Below the pieces are notes generated by a model. That model was given only the letters and a program-made list of their open reading frames with translations, did not search any database and was not told the DNA's origin. Below, piece by piece: positions 15,185-24,819 of a stretch of DNA of 64,000 nt. Position 1 is the stretch's first letter, and each line of letters starts with the position of its first letter. The position numbers and the translations under genes were made by a program. The stretch comes from Brevibacterium album DSM 18261 (GTDB lineage Bacteria; Actinomycetota; Actinomycetes; Actinomycetales; Brevibacteriaceae). The DNA lies in contig NZ_AUFJ01000011.1 in assembly GCF_000426445.1 (NCBI RefSeq), positions 248,001 through 312,000 of the forward strand, written 5' to 3'.

Positions 15185-16405
15185 ATGAGCTCTTCTGTGT
15201 CTTCTGCTGATCCGGTCCGCGACGAGCGGACCGCCCTGCCCCAGTGGGTCGCCGTGGGCGTGCTCACGATCGCCACGTTCCTGGTGGTGACCTCCGAGAT
15301 GCTGCCGGTCGGGGTGCTGACCCCGATGGCCGAGGGCCTGGGCATCTCTGCGGGCGCCACCGGCACCAGCCTCACCATCACCGGCCTGGTCTCGGCGGTC
15401 ACCGCTCCCGTGGTGCCCCGGCTGCTGGGCGACCTCGACCGCCGGTCGGTCCTCGCGGCGGCGATGGTGGTCCTCGCCCTCGGCAACGCGCTCACGACCG
15501 TCGCCGGTGGCTTCGCCATGCTGGTGGTCTCGCGGATCATCCTCGGCCTCGGCATGGGCGTCGTGTGGGGCATGGCATCGGCGGTCGCAACCCGACTCGT
15601 CTCTCCCCGGAACATCGCCCTGGCCGTGTCCTTCGCAGTCAGCGGCGTCGCCTCGGCTTCTGTGCTCGGGGTGCCGCTGGGCACCTTCATAGGCAACGCA
15701 TTCGGCTGGCGAGCCGCCTTTGGAACCCTCACCGTCCTGGCGCTGCTCGTCTCTGTCGCGCTCATGCTCGCCCTGCCGGTGCTGCGCAGACCCGAGGCGA
15801 CCGGCGACGAGGCCGAGGCCGGATCGCGTCGCTCGCTCGCACGCCCGACCGTGCTCACCGGGCTGGTCGTCGTGGTGCTGCTGGTGACCGCGCACTTCGC
15901 CGCCTACACCTATATCCGCCCCGCACTCGAGGAGCTGCCCGAACTGTCGGCCAACACGATTGCGCTGCTGCTGTTGCTCTACGGCGTATTCGGGCTGATC
16001 GGCAACTTCGCCGCCGGTGCGGCTGCCGGACAACGTCCCGTGCTGACCGTAATGCTGCTGGCCGCCGGCATCACCCTCGCACTCGTCATCTTCGCCCTGT
16101 TCGGCACCCTCGCTCTCGCCGCGGGTATCGCGATCGCCCTGTGGGGTGTGGCCTACGGCGGCCTGTCCGTCGGTGCGCAGCTGTGGATGACGACCGCCGC
16201 GCCGGACCGCATCGAGCACGTCACCGGCCTCTATGTGGGTGTGTTCACCGCTTCCATCGCACTCGGTGCCGCGGCCGGCGGGCTCGTCGTGGAGGGCGCG
16301 GGCATCGTGATGCTGCTGTGGTCGACGGCGGCTCTGGCGCTGGCCTCCCTGCTGGTCGGGCTGATCGGGCCCGGTCCGAAGCACCGGCTGAGATCGGAGG
16401 CGTGA
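15185..16405 (+). CDS. MFS efflux transporter, DHA1 family (YdhP/AraJ-like)
   Basis: The 406-residue protein has twelve predicted helices. LTIATFLVVTSEMLPVGVLTPMAEGLG is a typical first helix with the SEMLPVG variant of the family signature. RLLGDLDRRSVLAAAMVV is the motif A loop, and GVASASVLGVPLGTFIGNAFGWR gives the antiporter motif C glycine pattern. The ATG at 15185 follows TGGAGGAC. An earlier in-frame ATG at 15119 would overlap the operator and is less likely. Divergence from LysR suggests inducible export of the LysR ligand. Confidence 0.88.
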   Translation: MSSSVSSADPVRDERTALPQWVAVGVLTIATFLVVTSEMLPVGVLTPMAEGLGISAGATGTSLTITGLVSAVTAPVVPRLLGDLDRRSVLAAAMVVLALGNALTTVAGGFAMLVVSRIILGLGMGVVWGMASAVATRLVSPRNIALAVSFAVSGVASASVLGVPLGTFIGNAFGWRAAFGTLTVLALLVSVALMLALPVLRRPEATGDEAEAGSRRSLARPTVLTGLVVVVLLVTAHFAAYTYIRPALEELPELSANTIALLLLLYGVFGLIGNFAAGAAAGQRPVLTVMLLAAGITLALVIFALFGTLALAAGIAIALWGVAYGGLSVGAQLWMTTAAPDRIEHVTGLYVGVFTASIALGAAAGGLVVEGAGIVMLLWSTAALALASLLVGLIGPGPKHRLRSEA

Positions 16406-16443
16406 TCGTCGACGAGGCTGTGAGCCGCTCGCGGTGCTGCGCG

Positions 16444-17240
16444 TCAGCCGCGCTTGCGCACACTCTCGGCGAGTTCCAGAACGGCCGCGACAAGGTCGGT
16501 GAGGCCGGGCTCTTCGCATGGGAAGTGCCCGCATTCGCGGAGCATGACCACCGTGCCGGGTGACGCGAGTCGCCGGAACACGCGCATGCTGAGTTCGACC
16601 GGGGTCCACGCATCGGCGCTGGGATGCAGCAGCGTCACCGGCGTCTGCATCGATTCGGGCGGCGCGTGCCTGTAGCGCAGCGCATCGGGATCATCGCTGT
16701 GGCGAGTTGGCCCCGCGCCAGGGCCGCGAGCGGGCCGCTGAGGATGCCGAAAACACCGAAGCGGGTCATGTGTGCACGGGCTCGCCAGTCTCTGGGATCG
16801 AGGAGGCAGGTAGCAGCGACAGCTGCGACGTGCGGCGAGTGTGCGGCCACCTCATAGGACAGCATGCCGCCGATGCTCGCACCGAGCAGGATCAGGGGCC
16901 GCCCGTCGTGCTCGGCCGCGACCAGATCGATGAGAAGCTGCACCCAATCGTCGTAGCGGACCTCCCCCGGGTTCGGCACAGCCGTGCGACCGTACAGCGG
17001 AAGGTCGACGGCGGCGATGTCGAGCCCGCGCTCGGCGAGCAGGGCCGCCAGCGGCCACAGGGCCCCGCTGTGGCCTCCCGCGCCGTGGATCACCAGCACC
17101 CGGACCGGCGCCTCAGCGCTGCGAGCTCGTGCGATGTGGACGTCATGACCCCGTCAGGCCCACCAGGTCGCCTCCGGTTCGTGCTCAGCGGCCGGACGCC
17201 GCTCGGGCGGAAGGAACGCGGCATAGGGGTTGGCTGGCAC
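16444..17240 (-). pseudogene. Alpha/beta hydrolase, broken by a nonsense codon and a frameshift
   Basis: Three pieces read as one hydrolase. A GTG start near 17240 gives NPYAAFLPPERRP up to an in-frame TGA at 17154-17156 after ATWWA. The same frame continues with VRVLVIHGAGGHSGALWPL (oxyanion loop) and the nucleophile elbow LGASIGGM. Near 16698-16708 one base appears lost. The rest, including LLHPSADAWTPVE and the catalytic-His region RECGHFP, continues in the next frame to 16444. Two independent lesions argue for real decay. It is convergent with the MFS gene. Confidence 0.75.
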
Positions 17241-17748
17241 TGTTCCATCGTACTGACCGTGCAGCGGCCGGTCTTGACGCTCTCCGCGCTCCATCGCCGT
17301 GCGCCGGCAGTCTTGGGGTGCGAGGCCTACGCAAGTATGCCGAAAGTGATTGTAAACTTGTGCGCCAGTGGATGGTCCTGCTGACCAGGAAGCACGGTCC
17401 CCGCGTAGACGGGGGTGATCCGGACTCATCACGCACGCCTATCCGATCGCCTGGCTCGTCCGGCACGCCCTGAACGCTCCGGCCGTGTGGTGGCTCGGGC
17501 TGAGCGGCGCCCCGCCCAGCCGCCGAGCATCCTCATGGTCGACGACATGCGCCGACTCCGCCCCGATCTGCGCTGGGCGTGATTCTCTGAGCCCCTGAAC
17601 TCGACGGAAAGACCGAGAGGCAGGCGGAACGCCGGCGCTCCGTCACTGACCGTTTCTGCATGGCACGCCTCGGGAATGCGCTCGCCCCGTCACTGTCACC
17701 CGCGGACTCGCGCCCAGGAGCACCGCCCCGCCGGGACCACCAGCGCAT
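17241..17748. other. Intergenic stretch with a possible decayed ORF
   Basis: No intact gene is supported. On the plus strand at about 17427-17580, two frames give coding-like text (THAYPIAWLVRHALNAPAV, then ILMVDDMRRLRPDLRWA ending in a stop at 17579-17581) that would join by a single frameshift. This suggests the 3' end of a lost gene of unknown family. The remainder holds no clear structure until the imuA promoter. Confidence 0.3.
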
Positions 17749-17777
17749 TTGCGGCATTCGAACACACGTTCGATACT
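17749..17777 (+). promoter_or_regulatory. LexA-controlled (SOS) leaderless promoter of imuA
   Basis: TTGCGG (-35, 17749-17754) and GATACT (-10, 17772-17777) are 17 nt apart. Between them lies TCGAAC-ACAC-GTTCGA (17758-17773), a perfect match to the actinobacterial SOS box CGAAC-N4-GTTCG. The imuA ATG is 6 nt after the -10 box, so the transcript should start at or next to the A of ATG. LexA bound here would block the polymerase directly. Confidence 0.85.
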
Positions 17778-17783
17778 TGTGTC

Positions 17784-18635
17784 ATGTCCGTCGCGCCCGT
17801 GCTTCCGCTCCGCTCCGGGGAGAGCCCTGCGGCCGATCTCGGCCGTGCGCTCGGCATTCCCACCGCGACGATGCTGCTGGACAGGGTGCGGCCGCGGCCG
17901 GTCGATCCCGCGCTCGCGGGCCTCTTCGCCCGAGGCGGACTGCCCCGGGGTGAGATCGTCGCCCTCGCCGGCCGCCACGTCCTGGCCCTCGCCCTGGCCT
18001 GCTGCGCCGCCACGACAGCCGCGGGCGGATGGTGCGCGGGGATCGGCCTGGGGGAGCCCGCCGTGGCCGCACTCCGCGATATGGGCATCGAGCTCTCCCG
18101 CTTCGTCTGCCTCCGGACCCCGGCGCAGGACTGGATGCGCGTGGTCTCCGTCCTCGTCGACTCCTTCGCCGTCCTGGTCGTGGCGCCCGGCTTCGCGGCC
18201 TCCGCGGCAGAGCGCGCCCGGCTGGAGGCCAAGCTGCGCGAGAGCGGTGCGACGCTCCTGTTCCTCGAGGACGGGGAGCATGATGCACGACCCGGCAGCT
18301 CCAGCAGTCGCGGCAGGAGAGCAGGCGGCACAGGCACGCGCGCCAGGGGCGAGCGCATCGAGGTGCTGGGCGAGGACTGGGACGGCCTCGAGCACGGAGC
18401 GGGCAGGCTGCTGCGGCGCAGACTCCGGCTGCGCAGCGCGCGCACGGGCGAGCACTGCCTCGTGCTGCCCGATCCGCAGGGCCGCGTGCGTGCCGTGTCG
18501 CAGGGGCTCTCCGCCGTCCCGCAGCCGTCTGAGGCACACCCGCAGCCGTCCGAGGCGCACACCCCCGCGGGGACTCTCCGCGTGCTCCCGGGCGGCGCGG
18601 CGGACCGCACGGGAACCGCAGGCGGCACGCCATGA
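17784..18635 (+). CDS. imuA: ImuA-like mutasome accessory protein
   Basis: The 283-residue protein is identified by position and by a degenerate RecA-like core: GLPRGEIVALAGRHVLALALACC stands where Walker A would be but has no GKT, and DSFAVLVVAPGF resembles the Walker B strand. In mycobacteria ImuA' works with ImuB and DnaE2 in damage-induced translesion synthesis. The C-terminal tail holds a direct repeat (PQPSEAH twice) and is low-complexity. The ATG at 17784 fits the leaderless SOS promoter. Its stop overlaps the imuB start (ATGA). Confidence 0.82.
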   Translation: MSVAPVLPLRSGESPAADLGRALGIPTATMLLDRVRPRPVDPALAGLFARGGLPRGEIVALAGRHVLALALACCAATTAAGGWCAGIGLGEPAVAALRDMGIELSRFVCLRTPAQDWMRVVSVLVDSFAVLVVAPGFAASAAERARLEAKLRESGATLLFLEDGEHDARPGSSSSRGRRAGGTGTRARGERIEVLGEDWDGLEHGAGRLLRRRLRLRSARTGEHCLVLPDPQGRVRAVSQGLSAVPQPSEAHPQPSEAHTPAGTLRVLPGGAADRTGTAGGTP

Positions 18636-20212
18636 GCGCCCGCACCCTCGCCCTCATCGTCCCCGACTGGCTCGCGCTCGCCGCCGCCGGCGAGGCCGAG
18701 CTCGCTCCCACCGCCCCCGTCGCGGTGGTGCGCGCCGGACGCGTCGTGTCCTCCACGGCACAGGCGCGCGCCCTCGGGGTGGAGCGCGGCCAGCGTGTGC
18801 GCCTGGCCCGCAGACTGTGCCCGGAGCTCGCGCTCTTCGGCGCGGACCGGGACCGGGAGGAGCGCCTCTTCTCCCCGTTGATCGACGCACTCGAGGGCGT
18901 CGTCGCTCGCTTCACCGTGCTGGGGCCGGGCGCCGTGGGCGTGCCCGCAGACTCGCTGCGCCGCACTCACGCCGAGGAGGCCTCGGCGGTGGAGGAGATC
19001 CTCGACCGCCTCACCCGGGACTCCGGCTGGGAGTTCCGTCCCGGCCTCGCGGACACGGTGCCGGCCGCCCTCCTCGCCGCACAGCACAGCCACCGGGTTC
19101 CGCCGGGGGAGACCCCGGCCTTCCTCGGGGAGCTGCCCATCGGCGCGCTGGAGGTGCTCCACCTCCTCGACGAGGCGATCGAGGAGGACGCGCTCCTCGA
19201 CCTCCTCAGCGTGCTGCGCCGGCTGGGCATCACCACCCTCGGCGCGCTGGGCGGCCTCACGGGTGCGGACGTGGGCACGCGCTTCGGGGAGCTCGGCCTC
19301 CGCTGCCGCCGGCTCGCCCTCGGTGAGGACACCCCGGTGCTCCCCGAGCACCTCCGCACCGCCGAGCTGCAGGTCGCAGCACCGCTCGACCCGCCCACTC
19401 CGCGCACGGACGTCCTCTCGTTCCGCGCGCGGACGGCAGCGGCGGAGCTCTTCGCGACCGTCCGCGCCCGGGGGCTGGCCTGCACGCAGGTGACGATCCG
19501 GCTGCAGGTGCCCTCGGGAGCGGCGAGCACGCGCACCTGGCGGCTCGAGGACATGGACGAGGGGCGGGTCGCGGACAGGGCACGATGGCAGGCCGAGGGC
19601 TGGCGGGCGAGCGCGGGGGAGGCTCCCGCAGACGGCGAGGCGCTCGCCGAGGACGAGGGCGTCGCGCTCATCACGCTCATCGCCGCCGAGCTCGCCCCGC
19701 CCCTGTCGACCCAGCACTCCCTGTTCGGCGAGGACGCGGGCACCGGCTCCGTGGCCCACAGCCTGGAGCGCCTGCAGGGGCTCTTCGGACCGGACGCCGT
19801 GCTCGTCCCCGCACTGCAGGGCGGCCGTGACCCGGGGGAGACGAACATGTGGACCCCCTGGCAGCAGGCTCCGCAGCCGGACCGCGACCCCGCCGCGCCC
19901 TGGCCCGGCGCCGTCCCGCGGCCGCATCCCGTCCGCGTCCTCGACACGCCGGTGGAGCTGCTCGACGCCCGGGGACGGGACATCGCGGCGCGGCCGGGCG
20001 GCCTCGGCGGCGTCCCGGCCGAGCTCAGGGTGCCGGGAGCCGGCTCCCACCGCATCGTCGACCACTCCTCGGCCTGGCCCCTCGAGACCGGCTGGTGGGA
20101 GCCGGGGCAGGAGCAGTACCGCACCCGCCTGCAGGTGCTCGCCGCGGACGGCACGGCCTTCCTCCTGTGCAAGGAGCAGGGCCGGTGGCGCCTCCTGGGG
20201 GAGTACGCATGA
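18632..20212 (+). CDS. imuB: ImuB, catalytically inactive Y-family polymerase homologue
   Basis: The 526-residue protein is a Y-family polymerase relative that lacks the acidic active-site residues: the opening DxD-type motif is replaced by IVPDWLALA, and the S-DE-type motif by LGPGAVGVPA. The helix-hairpin-helix region (LRRLGITTLGALGGLTGADVG) is kept. A beta-clamp binding motif QHSLF is at residues 361-365 (TQHSLFG), as in mycobacterial ImuB, which tethers DnaE2 and ImuA' to the sliding clamp. It is coupled by 4-nt overlaps to imuA and dnaE2. Confidence 0.9.
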   Translation: MSARTLALIVPDWLALAAAGEAELAPTAPVAVVRAGRVVSSTAQARALGVERGQRVRLARRLCPELALFGADRDREERLFSPLIDALEGVVARFTVLGPGAVGVPADSLRRTHAEEASAVEEILDRLTRDSGWEFRPGLADTVPAALLAAQHSHRVPPGETPAFLGELPIGALEVLHLLDEAIEEDALLDLLSVLRRLGITTLGALGGLTGADVGTRFGELGLRCRRLALGEDTPVLPEHLRTAELQVAAPLDPPTPRTDVLSFRARTAAAELFATVRARGLACTQVTIRLQVPSGAASTRTWRLEDMDEGRVADRARWQAEGWRASAGEAPADGEALAEDEGVALITLIAAELAPPLSTQHSLFGEDAGTGSVAHSLERLQGLFGPDAVLVPALQGGRDPGETNMWTPWQQAPQPDRDPAAPWPGAVPRPHPVRVLDTPVELLDARGRDIAARPGGLGGVPAELRVPGAGSHRIVDHSSAWPLETGWWEPGQEQYRTRLQVLAADGTAFLLCKEQGRWRLLGEYA

Positions 20213-23200
20213 GCCCGCAGACCTCCCGGCGCATCCCCTACGCCGAGCTCCATGTCCACTCGGACTTCAGCTTCCTCGACGGCGCCTCGGAGCCGGAGGA
20301 GCTCGTGGCGACCGCCGCGGCGGCCGGGCTCACGGGGCTCGCGCTCACGGACCACAACGGCCTCTACGGAGCACCCCGGTTCGCCGCGGCGGCCGCCGCG
20401 CACGCTCTGCCCACGGTCTTCGGCGCGGAGCTCTCGATCGGACTGTCCGAGCGGATTCCCGGCCAGGTCGATCCCGCCGCCGAGCATCTGCTCGTCCTCG
20501 CCCGCGGGGTCGCAGGCTACCGCGCGCTCTCCGCGGCGATCACGGAGGCCAATCTCGCAGGCGAGAAGAACCGGCCGGTGTTCGAACGGGAAGCGCTGCT
20601 CGCGCACACCCGCGAGTCCGGGCACTGGCAGCTGCTCACGGGATGCCGCAAGGGGGCGCTGGCCCGGGCGCTCGCCGATCCGGACGACCCCGACGGCGGG
20701 CTCACCGTCCTGCGCCGGCTGGCCGCTGCCGCCGGCCGGGACAACCTCGCCGTCGAGCTCACCCGCGCGGGTCTGCCCGACGACGACGAGCGCATCCGCC
20801 ACCTCACGGAGCTCGCCGCCCGCACCGGCCTGCGCACCGTTGCCACGAACGCCGTGCACTACGCCACCCGCGCCCGCTTCCGCGATGCCTGCGTCCGGGC
20901 CGCCGTCCGCGCCCGCCGCCCGCTCGCGGACATGGCCGGCTGGCTGCCGCCCACCGCCGCCGCCCGCATCCGCTCGGGGGAGGAGATGTCCGCCCTCTTC
21001 TCCCGCACCGCTGTGACCGATGCCGCCGCTCTGTCCGCCGAGGCCGCCTTCAGCCTCCGCCTCGCCGCCCCGGAGCTGCCGCGGGCGCCCATGCCGGCCG
21101 AGGACGTCGCCGCCGGCGTCACGGAGTGCGCGCGCCTCCGCGCCCTCGTCGAGGCCGGCGGCCGGGAGCGCTACGGCACCCGGGCGGCACGGCCGGACGC
21201 CTGGGCGAAGATCGAGCGCGAGCTCGAGGTCATCGAGCGGATGGGCTTCTGCGGCTACTTCCTCATCGTCCACCACATCGCGGCCTTCTGCCGTCAGCAG
21301 GACATCTACTGCCAGGGGCGCGGCTCGGCGGCGAACTCCGCGGTCTGCTACGTGCTGCGCATCACCGAGGTCGATGCGGTGAGGTTCGATCTCCTCTTCG
21401 AGCGCTTCCTCACCCCCGAACGCACCGGCTACCCGGACATCGACATCGACATCGAGTCCGACCGCCGCGAGGAGGTCATCCAGCACGTCTACTCCCACTA
21501 CGGCCGCGACCGTGCCGCCCAGGTCGCCAATGTCATCACCTACCGCGCCAAGTCCGCCGTCCGGGACGCCGCGGCCGCACTCGGCTACGAGCCCGGCCAG
21601 CAGGATGCGTTCTCCAAGGGGATGCACCGCTGGTCGGACCTGCCGGAGCCGGCGGGCACGGAACCGGGAGCAGAGGCCGGGGAGGAGGCGTCCGAGGTGC
21701 CCGCCGAGGTGCTCACGTACGCCCGCGGCCTCCTCGGCACGCCCCGCCACATGGGCATCCACTCCGGCGGGATGATCCTCGCCGACCGGCCCATCGGCGA
21801 GATCGTCCCCATCGAACCCGCGACGATGGCCGAGCGCACCGTCGTCCAGTGGGACAAGGACGACTGCGCGGCGATGGACCTCGTGAAGTTCGACCTGCTG
21901 GGCCTGGGCATGCTCACCGCCCTCCACGAGATGCTCGACCTCGTGGCCGCGCACACGGGGGAGCGCATCGACCGCGCGGACATCCCCGCGGAGGATCCGG
22001 AGGTCTACGACATGCTCTGCGCCGGCGACGCCGTGGGCGTCTTCCAGGTGGAGTCCCGCGCGCAGATGGCGACCCTGCCGCGGCTGGGCCCACGCAGCTT
22101 CTACGATCTGGCCGTCCAGGTCGCCCTCATCCGGCCGGGGCCCATCCAGGGCGGCTCCGTCCACCCCTACCTCCGCCGCAAGCAGAAGCGGGAGGCGCCC
22201 ACCTATCTCCATCCGCTGCTCGAGCACAGCCTGGGCCGGACGCTGGGCGTGCCGCTGTTCCAGGAGCAGCTCATGCAGATGGCGATGGACGTGGCCGGCT
22301 TCAGCGGGCGGGACGCGGACGAGCTGCGGCGGGCCCTGGGCGCCAAGCGCTCCGCACCGGCGCTCGCACGGCTCTCCGCCCGCTTCCTCTCAGGCGCCCG
22401 CCAGCGCGGGGTCCCGCAGGACACCGCACAGGCGATCTTCGACCAGATCTCGGCGTTCTCCGGCTTCGGCTTCCCGGAGTCCCATGCCATGAGCTTCGCC
22501 AAGCTCGTGTACGAATCGGCCTGGCTCAAGCGCCACCACCACGCCGCCTTCACCGCCGGGCTGCTGCGCGCACAGCCCATGGGCTTCTACTCGCCCCAGT
22601 CCCTGCTCGCCGATGCCCGCCGCCACGGGGTGCGGACCCTTCCCGTGAGCGTCCATCATTCCCGCGCGCAGGCGGACCTCGAACCGGATGCGGACTCCGC
22701 CGGCGGCCTCGCCCTCCGGCTGGGACTGGCCTCCGTGCGGGGGATGAGCGCGGCCTCGGCCGAGGCCGTGGTCGCCGCGCGCGAGGAGGCCGGCGGGCGC
22801 TTCGCCTCCCCGGGCGATCTGGCCCAGCGCGCAGGCCTGAGCCGGGAGGCTCTGGAGGGCCTGGCGACGGCAGGGGCGTTCGCCTGTCTGGGACTCGACC
22901 GCAGGCAGGCCCTCTGGATCGCGGGCGCGCAGGCAGGCGCCTCGCCCGCGGTGCTGGCGGGCACCTCGGGCCCGGAGACCGCTCCCGCCCTGCCCGGGAT
23001 GGACGCCTTCGAGGAGACCCTGGCCCAGCTGTGGGCGACCGGGGTGACCGCCGAGGGCTATCCCACCCGGCTCCTGCGCGAGCGGCTGAGGGAGCGCGGC
23101 TACGGCTCCACCGCGGATGCGCTCGCCGCGGAGCCGAACACCCGGGTGACGATCGCCGGCATCGTCACCCACCGTCAGCGGCCGGGCACCGCCGGAGGCG

Positions 23201-23433
23201 TGACGTTCTTCAACCTCGAGGACGAATGCGGCATGCTCAACGTCGTGTGCACCCCCGGGCTGCTGCGCCGGCACCGGCGCATCGCGCTCACGCACAACGT
23301 CCTCGCGATCACCGGGATCATCCAGCGCGCCGAGGTGGCTGAGGGCTCCCGCGGCCGGGTCGTGAGCCTGTACGCGGACCGGCTCGTGCCGGTCGAGACG
23401 GAGCTGCCCGCGCGCTCGCGCGATTTCCGGTAG
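20209..23433 (+). CDS. dnaE2: Error-prone DNA polymerase DnaE2
   Basis: The 1074-residue protein is a C-family polymerase. It has an N-terminal PHP domain (ELHVHSDFSFLDGASEPEEL; LTDHNGLYGA), the palm with the catalytic Asp pair in PDIDIDIE (about residues 408-415) and RGSAANSAVCYVL, and a C-terminal OB domain (VTIAGIVTHRQRPGTAGGV). Length fits DnaE2 rather than replicative DnaE1. It is the catalytic subunit of the SOS mutasome that performs damage-induced mutagenesis. In mycobacteria dnaE2 is at a separate locus, whereas here all three genes form one LexA-controlled operon. Confidence 0.95.
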   Translation: MSPQTSRRIPYAELHVHSDFSFLDGASEPEELVATAAAAGLTGLALTDHNGLYGAPRFAAAAAAHALPTVFGAELSIGLSERIPGQVDPAAEHLLVLARGVAGYRALSAAITEANLAGEKNRPVFEREALLAHTRESGHWQLLTGCRKGALARALADPDDPDGGLTVLRRLAAAAGRDNLAVELTRAGLPDDDERIRHLTELAARTGLRTVATNAVHYATRARFRDACVRAAVRARRPLADMAGWLPPTAAARIRSGEEMSALFSRTAVTDAAALSAEAAFSLRLAAPELPRAPMPAEDVAAGVTECARLRALVEAGGRERYGTRAARPDAWAKIERELEVIERMGFCGYFLIVHHIAAFCRQQDIYCQGRGSAANSAVCYVLRITEVDAVRFDLLFERFLTPERTGYPDIDIDIESDRREEVIQHVYSHYGRDRAAQVANVITYRAKSAVRDAAAALGYEPGQQDAFSKGMHRWSDLPEPAGTEPGAEAGEEASEVPAEVLTYARGLLGTPRHMGIHSGGMILADRPIGEIVPIEPATMAERTVVQWDKDDCAAMDLVKFDLLGLGMLTALHEMLDLVAAHTGERIDRADIPAEDPEVYDMLCAGDAVGVFQVESRAQMATLPRLGPRSFYDLAVQVALIRPGPIQGGSVHPYLRRKQKREAPTYLHPLLEHSLGRTLGVPLFQEQLMQMAMDVAGFSGRDADELRRALGAKRSAPALARLSARFLSGARQRGVPQDTAQAIFDQISAFSGFGFPESHAMSFAKLVYESAWLKRHHHAAFTAGLLRAQPMGFYSPQSLLADARRHGVRTLPVSVHHSRAQADLEPDADSAGGLALRLGLASVRGMSAASAEAVVAAREEAGGRFASPGDLAQRAGLSREALEGLATAGAFACLGLDRRQALWIAGAQAGASPAVLAGTSGPETAPALPGMDAFEETLAQLWATGVTAEGYPTRLLRERLRERGYGSTADALAAEPNTRVTIAGIVTHRQRPGTAGGVTFFNLEDECGMLNVVCTPGLLRRHRRIALTHNVLAITGIIQRAEVAEGSRGRVVSLYADRLVPVETELPARSRDFR

Positions 23434-23442
23434 TACGGGCTC

Positions 23443-23491
23443 TGTGACGCAGTGTGACGTCATATGACATGCGGGGACCCGCTTCGTCACA
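23443..23491 (+). promoter_or_regulatory. metY upstream region with TGTGACG repeats
   Basis: TGTGACG occurs twice in direct orientation (23443-23449 and 23453-23459), and its reverse complement CGTCACA occurs at 23485-23491. A TATGAC hexamer at 23463-23468 may be the -10 box. No regulator is encoded nearby, so the protein that would bind is unknown. Confidence 0.4.
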
Positions 23492-23511
23492 CGGACCGTG
23501 ACCATGAGTGC

Positions 23512-24819
23512 ATGACTGCTTTCGAGACGCTCCAGATCCACGCAGGCCAGGAGCCGGACTCACAGACCGGTGCGCGCGCCCTGCCCATCTACCAGACGAC
23601 CTCGTTCGTGTTCGACAGTCAGCAGACGGCCGCCGACCGCTTCGCGCTCGCCGAGCTCGGCCCCATCTACACCCGCCTGGGCAACCCCACCAATGAGACG
23701 GTGGAGGCCCGCGTCGCCGCGCTCGAGGGCGGGGTGGGGGCGGTGCTGCTGGCCTCGGGGCAGTCCGCGGAGTTCCTCGCGATCGCGAACGTCGCAGGCG
23801 CCGGCGACCACATCGTCGCGAGCGCGAGCCTCTACGGCGGCACCTACAATCTGCTCGACGTCACCCTGCGCAAACTGGGCATCGAGACCACCTTCGTCAC
23901 GGATGCGGCGAACCCGCAGGCGTGGAAGGACGCGGTCCGGGAGAACACGAAGGCGTTCTTCGGCGAGTCCATCGCGAACCCCCGCTCCGAGATCCTCGAC
24001 ATCGCCGCCGTCGCCGCCGTCGCGCACGAGACCGGCGTCCCGCTCATCGTCGACAACACCATCGCCACCCCCTACCTGCTGCGGCCCATCGAGCACGGCG
24101 CCGATGTCGTCGTCCACTCGGCGACGAAGTTCCTGGGCGGCCACGGCACCTCGATCGCCGGCGTCATCGTGGACTCGGGCAACTTCGACTACGGCCGCCA
24201 CCCCGAGCGCTTCCCCGGCTTCAACGAGCCCGATGCCTCCTACAACGGCCTCGTCTACGCCCGCGATCTGGGCCCCGACTCGCCCTTCGGCGCCAATGTC
24301 TCCTACGGGATCAAGATCCGCGTGCAGCTCCTGCGCGACCTCGGTCCGGCGGCCTCCCCGTTCAACGCCTTCCTCATCGCCCAGGGCATCGAGACGCTGA
24401 GCCTGCGCATGGAGCGCCATGTGGAGAACACGCAGAAGGTCCTCGACTTCCTCGACGGCCACCCCCAGGTCGAGGCCATCCAGTACGCGAGCCACCCCTC
24501 GAGCCCCTGGCACTCCCTCGCGCAGAAGTACGTGCCCAAGGGCGCGGGCTCGGTGCTCGGCTTCACGATCGCGGGCGGCTTCGACGCCGCGGTGAAGTTC
24601 GTCGACGCCCTCGAGCTGCACTCCTACGTCGCGAACATCGGCGACGTCCGCTCGCTCGCGATCCACCCGGCCTCGACGACGCACTCCCAGCTCTCCGCCG
24701 AGGCCCAGCTCGCGGCCGGGGCAGGCCCGGCCTTCGTGCGCCTGGCCGTGGGCCTGGAGGGCATCGAGGACATCCTCGCGGACCTCGAACGCGGATTCGC
24801 GGCGGCGAAGACTGCATGA
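23512..24819 (+). CDS. metY: O-acetylhomoserine sulfhydrylase
   Basis: The 435-residue PLP enzyme of the Cys/Met metabolism family has the [10 protein letters not shown] and [22 protein letters not shown] signatures of O-acetylhomoserine aminocarboxypropyltransferases. Lys206 in [13 protein letters not shown] is the Schiff-base lysine. It converts O-acetylhomoserine plus sulfide to homocysteine in direct-sulfhydrylation methionine synthesis. No strong ribosome site precedes the ATG at 23512. Its last codon overlaps metX, which supplies the substrate. Confidence 0.95.
   Translation: MTAFETLQIHAGQEPDSQTGARALPIYQTTSFVFDSQQTAADRFALAELGPIYTRLGNPTNETVEARVAALEGGVGAVLLASGQSAEFLAIANVAGAGDHIVASASLYGGTYNLLDVTLRKLGIETTFVTDAANPQAWKDAVRENTKAFFGESIANPRSEILDIAAVAAVAHETGVPLIVDNTIATPYLLRPIEHGADVVVHSATKFLGGHGTSIAGVIVDSGNFDYGRHPERFPGFNEPDASYNGLVYARDLGPDSPFGANVSYGIKIRVQLLRDLGPAASPFNAFLIAQGIETLSLRMERHVENTQKVLDFLDGHPQVEAIQYASHPSSPWHSLAQKYVPKGAGSVLGFTIAGGFDAAVKFVDALELHSYVANIGDVRSLAIHPASTTHSQLSAEAQLAAGAGPAFVRLAVGLEGIEDILADLERGFAAAKTA

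Noticed and set aside
18967-22227. A 1086-codon open frame on the minus strand opposite imuB and dnaE2, and other long open frames inside dnaE2
   Set aside because: These are by-products of high-GC codon bias; the translations are low-complexity with no family motifs, while imuB and dnaE2 have clear ones.
23485-23514. A transcription terminator between dnaE2 and metY
   Set aside because: Only a very short GC hairpin without a T-run is present; the repeats there look more like regulatory sites.
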